DNA of 10,047 nt from CAZWRK01 sp964635875 (lineage in GTDB: Bacteria > Pseudomonadota > Gammaproteobacteria > Burkholderiales > Aquaspirillaceae). The notes below the pieces were generated by a model. It searched no databases, was not told the origin of the DNA, and saw only the letters and a program-made list of their open reading frames with translations. Position numbers and translations under genes: made by a program. The stretch lies in assembly GCA_964635875.1 (NCBI GenBank), contig CAZWRK010000142.1:1-10047 (forward strand), written 5' to 3'. Below, one piece after another: positions 6,403-10,047 of the stretch (its first letter is position 1; every line of letters begins with the position of its first letter).

Positions 6403-6496
6403 TAGTTATAAATATATAAAAAACACCAAAATCGCGAAGAGACAAGCAAAATTCAAACGATTACACTCCGGTCATCCTCTTTTTGTCTGCATTCTT

Positions 6497-7171
6497 ATGC
6501 TTGCTTTTAGCCCCGAATCTGCCTCGCTATGGTCTTTGTTTATTGTTGGATTGATGGGCGGTGGCCACTGTATTGCGATGTGCGGCGGCCTCAGTAGCGC
6601 CCTGATGCTGCAGCTCCCAAAGACACAGCGCCCGTGGCCGTTTCTGCTCACATTGAATATCGGGCGACTCGTCAGCTATAGCGCGGTCGGCATGATCGTT
6701 GGAGGGCTAGGGGAATGGGGGCTGGCTCCGCTGAATAGCCATATCCCCAAAATTCTGTATGGCCTTGCCAGCACGTTGCTGATTTTGCTCGGGTTATATC
6801 TCGCCGGATTCAGCGCGGCGATCACCCACATTGAAAAAATCGGGCGACCGCTGTGGGCCAAGCTCAATCCAATTTTGCGCCGCCATTTACCGATTAAAAC
6901 GCTAGGAGGTGCGCTTAGTGTGGGGTTGCTGTGGGGGTGGCTGCCGTGCGGACTGGTCTACAGTGCGAGCTTATCGGCGCTTGCCAGCGCATCGAGCCTA
7001 CAAGGTGGCTTGCTGATGCTGGCATTTGGCTTGGGCACATTGAGTAATCTGCTCGCGATGGGGTTGTTTGCCGAGCGCGTTGCGACGCTGATCAAACACC
7101 CGACATTGCGTCGCGTCGCAGGGTTGTCAGTGTGCGGTATCGGGCTTTGGCAGCTTTGGTGGGTCTTCTAA
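6497..7171 (+). CDS. DsbD_2/UreH-like (sulfite exporter TauE/SafE-annotated) membrane protein
   Basis: This 224-residue integral membrane protein has about six hydrophobic segments (roughly residues 10-38, 48-72, 86-110, 134-158, 167-192 and 203-222). It has the H24-C25-x2-M28-C29-G-G motif in the first segment and GWLPCGLVYSA (C151) plus FGLGTLSNLLAMG later. These are features of the DsbD_2 (PF13386-type) family, usually annotated as sulfite exporter TauE/SafE or urease-accessory UreH-like. Some relatives sit beside cbb3 oxidase and copper-handling genes, and the His/Cys/Met cluster could bind a metal or exchange thiols. Sulfite export is not supported by any neighbour here. The start at ATG 6497 precedes the first membrane segment closely, but its ribosome-binding site is weak. 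The gene is alone on the plus strand, divergent from the crotonase gene and convergent with fadA. Confidence 0.85.
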   Translation: MLAFSPESASLWSLFIVGLMGGGHCIAMCGGLSSALMLQLPKTQRPWPFLLTLNIGRLVSYSAVGMIVGGLGEWGLAPLNSHIPKILYGLASTLLILLGLYLAGFSAAITHIEKIGRPLWAKLNPILRRHLPIKTLGGALSVGLLWGWLPCGLVYSASLSALASASSLQGGLLMLAFGLGTLSNLLAMGLFAERVATLIKHPTLRRVAGLSVCGIGLWQLWWVF

Positions 7172-7207
7172 AAAACTAAAACGCCACTCTGATCACTCAG
7201 AGTGGCG
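7172..7207 (-). terminator. Intrinsic terminator between membrane-protein gene and fadA
   Basis: A perfect 11-bp stem (CGCCACTCTGA 7182-7192, TCAGAGTGGCG 7197-7207) has a four-base loop. On the minus strand it is followed by a T-rich tail (TTTTAGTTTTTT), which suits the thiolase gene ending at 7236. On the plus strand only a weak T-tract (CTTC) follows, though it may still serve the convergent gene. Confidence 0.85.
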
Positions 7208-7235
7208 CTTCAAACTGCATGACAGCATGCGCGCG

Positions 7236-8285
7236 TTAGAGAATCTCTAAAATCCCCGCTGCGCCCATCCCAGCACCAATACACATCGACACCATGCCAT
7301 AGCCCGACTCACCCCGACGGCGCATACCATGAATCAAAGTCGCCGCCCGAATCGCGCCGGTTGCGCCCAAAGGATGACCCAACGCAATCGCGCCGCCATT
7401 CGGGTTCACAACATTCAAATCCAGCTCCAAATCACGCGCCACCGCCAAAGCTTGTGTAGCAAAAGCTTCGTTTAGCTCAATCCATTTCAGATCGGCTTGG
7501 CTGATGCCTGCGGATTTCAACGCAGCCGGAATCGCGAATTTCGGGCCAATCCCCATAATCGCAGGCGGCACGCCTTTCACCGCGAAGCTGACATAACGCG
7601 CCAACGGCACCAAGTTCAGCTGCTTCAAGATTCTTTCGCTCACCAACAATACCGCGCCCGCNNNNNNNNNNNNNNNNNNNNNNNNNNNNNNNNNNNNNNN
7701 NNNNNNNNNNNNNNNNNNNNNNNNNNNNNNNNNNNNNNNNNNNNNNNNNNNNNNNNNNNNNAATTGGTCTTGATCTTCGCGGCTGACTTTCCATTGCTGT
7801 GCAACTTTTTCAGCGGTCAAACCCATGCCGTAAGCCATCGCGAAATTTTCGTCTTTGGTGAAAATTTCTGGGTTCAGCGACACTTTATTGCCCATCATCG
7901 GCACCAAAGACATCGACTCCGAACCTGCCGCAATCATGATATCGGCTTCGCCAGTACGAATGCGGTCGGCGGCCATTTGCACGGCGTTAATGCCCGACGA
8001 GCAATAACGGTTAATGGTGATACCGCTGACGGTGTCCGGTAAACCGGCCAAAAGCGCGCCAATCCGCGCCATATTTAAACCTTGCTCGGCCTCGGGGAAG
8101 GCGCAACCGACCACGACGTCGTCAATTAAATTGGCGTCAAGGTTGGGGGTTTGCGCCAGCAGGCCTTTGATCACATGCGCCAACATGTCGTCGGGGCGCA
8201 CATTGCGCATCATGCCACGTGGGGCTTTTCCTACCGGCGTACGGGTCGCCGCAACGATATAAGCTTCCTGAATCTGTTTAGTCAT
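7236..8285 (-). CDS. fadA: Acetyl-CoA C-acyltransferase (3-ketoacyl-CoA thiolase), interrupted by scaffold gap
   Basis: This thiolase performs the last beta-oxidation step, cleaving 3-ketoacyl-CoA with CoA to acetyl-CoA and a shortened acyl-CoA. The N-terminal half carries EAYIVAATRTPVGKAPRG and nucleophile C95 in NRYCSSGINAVQMAA. The C-terminal half carries NEAFA, NPNGGAIALGHPLGATG (catalytic His in GHP) and SMCIGAGMGAAG (catalytic Cys). All catalytic residues are present. A 100-N gap follows VSREDQDQ and resumes at AGAVLLVSER. Thiolases of this type are about 390-400 residues, whereas only 349 fit with the N run counted, so roughly 85 residues of the middle region lie in the gap. The start is supported by AGGGG about six bases upstream. 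It lies 87 bases downstream of the FadN-type gene on the same strand, probably in one operon. Symbol assigned by family; a paralogue such as fadI is possible. Confidence 0.93.
   Translation of the reverse strand: MTKQIQEAYIVAATRTPVGKAPRGMMRNVRPDDMLAHVIKGLLAQTPNLDANLIDDVVVGCAFPEAEQGLNMARIGALLAGLPDTVSGITINRYCSSGINAVQMAADRIRTGEADIMIAAGSESMSLVPMMGNKVSLNPEIFTKDENFAMAYGMGLTAEKVAQQWKVSREDQDQXXXXXXXXXXXXXXXXXXXXXXXXXXXXXXXXXXAGAVLLVSERILKQLNLVPLARYVSFAVKGVPPAIMGIGPKFAIPAALKSAGISQADLKWIELNEAFATQALAVARDLELDLNVVNPNGGAIALGHPLGATGAIRAATLIHGMRRRGESGYGMVSMCIGAGMGAAGILEIL
7662..7761. other. Scaffold gap of exactly 100 N (true sequence missing)
   Basis: Unlike the first gap, its flanks share no overlap. By comparison with thiolase length, about 250 bases are probably missing: the segment linking the nucleophile half to the C-terminal half. 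Confidence 0.85.
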
Positions 8286-8372
8286 TTCTTTCCCCTGAGA
8301 GTGGGTCCGCGTACCGAAGGTGGGGATTCACCACCGCGCCCTCGGCACACTGCAAAACGTGTCGGTCTGCGA
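8286..8372 (-). other. Spacer between FadN-type gene and fadA, with weak hairpin
   Basis: The 87 bases hold the fadA ribosome-binding site and an imperfect stem: GGTGG/CCACC (8319-8323, 8331-8335), with outer CCGA/TCGG (8314-8317, 8342-8345). There is no T-run after it on the minus strand, so it does not look like a terminator and the two genes are likely cotranscribed. Confidence 0.45.
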
Positions 8373-10047
8373 TCAATTACGCAACGGTGTATTGGTGGTC
8401 AGCATGTGGGCGATCCGCGCTTGGGTCAGCGGGTTGCGCAGCAAGGCCATAAAGCCTTTGCGCTCCAGATCCAAAATCCACTGCTCATCGACCAAAGTCC
8501 CCGGCTCAACATCGCCACCGGTCATGATGTCGGCAATCAGGCTCGCAATCGTAAAGTCATGGGCGCTGATGAAATGGCCTTCACGCATATTCAACAACTG
8601 GCCTTTGATCGATGCTGCACCGGCACGACCCGCAACAGGGAAGCCTTTGGTTTTTAGCGGTGGACGGTAGCCCGCTTCGGCCATCGCCAAGGCTTCTTTT
8701 TTGGCGACGTACAGCAATTCGTAACCATTAAAGACGACGGTATCGCCTTTCTTGATAAAGCCGATTTCTTGGCCTTCCAAGGCGCTAGTGCCGACCTTCG
8801 CTGTCGCAACCGCCATAAAGTAATCTTTGACCGCCGCTAAAACGTCGCCTTTGGATTCGTTGGCGGCGCGCAGCGCGAATTCTTTACATCCGCCGCCTGC
8901 TGGCAACAAGCCCACACCGACTTCGACCAAGCCGATATAGGTTTCGAGGGCCGCCACGACTTTATCTGCGTGCATCACAAATTCGCAGCCGCCGCCAAAG
9001 GCGTAACCTTGCGTTGCCGCCACTACCGGAATTTGGCTGTATTTGAGGCGCATCGAGGTGTCTTGGAACGACTTCACAATCCCTTCGATCGCGGCCCAGT
9101 TGCCGGTCATAAAGGCAGGCATCATCGACTGCAGATCAGCACCGACTGAGAACGGCTCTTCGGTTTGCCACAACACCAGCGCCTGATAATTCGCTTCGGC
9201 AAGGTCGATGGCGCGGTTTAAGCCTTCGAGCACTTGCGGGCCAATCGCGTGGGCTTTGGATTTGAAGCTGACGACTAAAACGCCATCGCCCGAGGTATAA
9301 GCACGCACGCCTTCGTTTTCGAAGACGGTTTCACCCAAGGACGGTGCAGCTTCGCCCAAGACGCGCGCCGGTGCCAATTGACGCTGATAAACGTCGAGCG
9401 AAGAACGCGGCACCAAGGTTTGATTGGCGGCACTGTAAGAGCCATCGGCAAAGTGAACACCCGCGCGATCGGCTTGCAACACCCACGCCGGTAGCTCGGT
9501 TGTAGAGAGCGCGCGACCGGCGGCGACATCTTCGGCCACCCAGCGCGCGATATTTTGCCAACCGGCGCTTTGCCATGTTTCAAACGGGCCTTCAGTCCAG
9601 CCGAAGCCCCAACGAATCGCAAAATCGACATCGCGGGCGTTGTCGGCAATCTCCGCCAAGTGCGCGCTGATGTAGTGGAAGACATCACGGAAACACGCCC
9701 ACAGGAATTGCGCTTGCGGATGTTGGCTGTCGCGCAGTTTTTGGAATTTTACGGCCGGATTGGTTTCTTTCAGAATGGCCTTGACGGCGTCATCGCCTTT
9801 TTGACCGGCTGGGACATAATCACCCGCAACCGGATCCAGCACAAACATTTGCTTGCCGTCTTTTTTGTAAATGCCCAGACGGGTTTTCTGGCCTAATGCG
9901 CCCGCAGCAATGAGCTTTTGCAACCATTCGGGGGATTTGAACAGCGGATGCCACGGATCGTTCGGCAGGGTGTCCTGCATGGTCTTGACGACGTGGGCGA
10001 AGGTATCCAAACCGACGACATCGGCGGTGCGGAAGGTCGCAGATTTG
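8373..10047 (-). CDS. 3-hydroxyacyl-CoA dehydrogenase/enoyl-CoA hydratase, FadN-type (N-terminus outside window)
   Basis: The open frame runs to the right edge, giving the last 557 or so residues of a protein probably near 790. The visible part begins inside the dehydrogenase region (KSATFRTADVVGLDTFAHVVKTM, then RLGIYKKDGKQMF). It ends with a crotonase domain (about 9284 down to 8720) containing SVGADL, QGYAFGGGCEF and GLVEVGVGLLPAGGG. Both catalytic glutamates are present: codons 8982-8984 (Glu144 equivalent) and 8922-8924 (Glu164 equivalent). With the dehydrogenase first and the hydratase last, the order is that of Bacillus FadN, the reverse of E. coli FadB/FadJ. The NAD-binding Rossmann domain should lie off the edge. 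It would hydrate enoyl-CoA and oxidise 3-hydroxyacyl-CoA, passing product to the thiolase encoded next. The TTG at 10008-10010 is not a start, because the homology continues upstream of it. Confidence 0.9.
   Translation of the reverse strand, partial: KSATFRTADVVGLDTFAHVVKTMQDTLPNDPWHPLFKSPEWLQKLIAAGALGQKTRLGIYKKDGKQMFVLDPVAGDYVPAGQKGDDAVKAILKETNPAVKFQKLRDSQHPQAQFLWACFRDVFHYISAHLAEIADNARDVDFAIRWGFGWTEGPFETWQSAGWQNIARWVAEDVAAGRALSTTELPAWVLQADRAGVHFADGSYSAANQTLVPRSSLDVYQRQLAPARVLGEAAPSLGETVFENEGVRAYTSGDGVLVVSFKSKAHAIGPQVLEGLNRAIDLAEANYQALVLWQTEEPFSVGADLQSMMPAFMTGNWAAIEGIVKSFQDTSMRLKYSQIPVVAATQGYAFGGGCEFVMHADKVVAALETYIGLVEVGVGLLPAGGGCKEFALRAANESKGDVLAAVKDYFMAVATAKVGTSALEGQEIGFIKKGDTVVFNGYELLYVAKKEALAMAEAGYRPPLKTKGFPVAGRAGAASIKGQLLNMREGHFISAHDFTIASLIADIMTGGDVEPGTLVDEQWILDLERKGFMALLRNPLTQARIAHMLTTNTPLRN

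Larger units (their letters stand above)
6205..6496. other. Divergent intergenic region between crotonase and DsbD_2-type genes
   Basis: These 292 bases contain two GCTAGC palindromes 41 bases apart, a terminator-like hairpin facing left, a smaller hairpin at 6353-6369 (GCCTTTT/AAAAGGC with a three-base loop), and a very AT-rich stretch at about 6380-6425. No convincing coding sequence is seen. A plus-strand frame open from 6380 lacks a ribosome-binding site and gives a basic, low-complexity extension. Confidence 0.6.

Noticed and set aside
6380..6496. N-terminal extension of the DsbD_2-type gene from a TTG at 6380
   Set aside because: It has no ribosome-binding site, is Lys/Tyr-rich and AT-driven, and would push the first membrane segment about 50 residues inward. 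ATG 6497 fits the family better.
1..10047. CRISPR arrays, tRNA/rRNA genes, insertion sequences, phage genes, defence or toxin-antitoxin modules
   Set aside because: None of the characteristic repeats, cloverleaf sequences, transposase or defence-protein motifs could be seen on either strand.

Overview
The window looks like a chromosomal segment of a betaproteobacterium, most likely order Neisseriales (Chitinibacteraceae-like). This rests on protein style, moderate GC with AT-rich intergenic stretches, and the mix of a dCache chemoreceptor, PpnP, a FadN-type beta-oxidation protein and a DsbD_2-type membrane protein. The taxonomic guess is inference, because no search could be run. I see no phage, IS, CRISPR, tRNA or rRNA gene. 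The content is mostly housekeeping and environmental sensing, and I found no convincing new multi-gene system.

Layout, left to right. At 7-183 (+) lies a 58-residue zinc-finger (zf-HC2/ZAS-like) protein, very likely the tail of an ECF sigma/anti-sigma pair whose sigma gene would be left of the window. It runs tail to tail, with stop codons overlapping, into a periplasmic SBP_bac_3 solute-binding protein (180-938, -). Divergent from that is ppnP, a cupin-fold nucleoside phosphorylase (1032-1343, +), which ends at a symmetrical terminator shared with a convergent methyl-accepting chemotaxis protein (1414-3440, -). The chemoreceptor has a dCache_1 sensor carrying what looks like the complete amino-acid-binding motif. 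A 446-base AT-rich intergenic region with several inverted repeats separates it from a divergent NylA-like amidase (3887-5386, +). Next come a crotonase-family protein lacking one of the two catalytic glutamates (5443-6204, -), a divergent DsbD_2/UreH-like membrane protein with an HCxxMCGG motif (6497-7171, +), and a beta-oxidation operon on the minus strand: a FadN-type 3-hydroxyacyl-CoA dehydrogenase/enoyl-CoA hydratase (from beyond the right edge to 8373) followed by a FadA-type thiolase (7236-8285).

Two 100-N gaps interrupt genes. The first (1633-1732, in the chemoreceptor) is probably not a real gap. The 55 bases on either side are identical, and removing 155 bases restores one uninterrupted 623-residue chemoreceptor. 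The second (7662-7761, in the thiolase) has unlike flanks and probably hides about 250 bases.

Functionally, the right third carries out fatty-acid beta-oxidation (hydration, dehydrogenation, thiolysis). The left and centre sense and scavenge small nitrogenous or nucleoside compounds (solute-binding protein, amino-acid chemoreceptor, amidase, PpnP). The most interesting leads are the amino-acid sensor motif, the unusual crotonase active site, and a possible small RNA or attenuated leader at about 6296-6390 on the minus strand.
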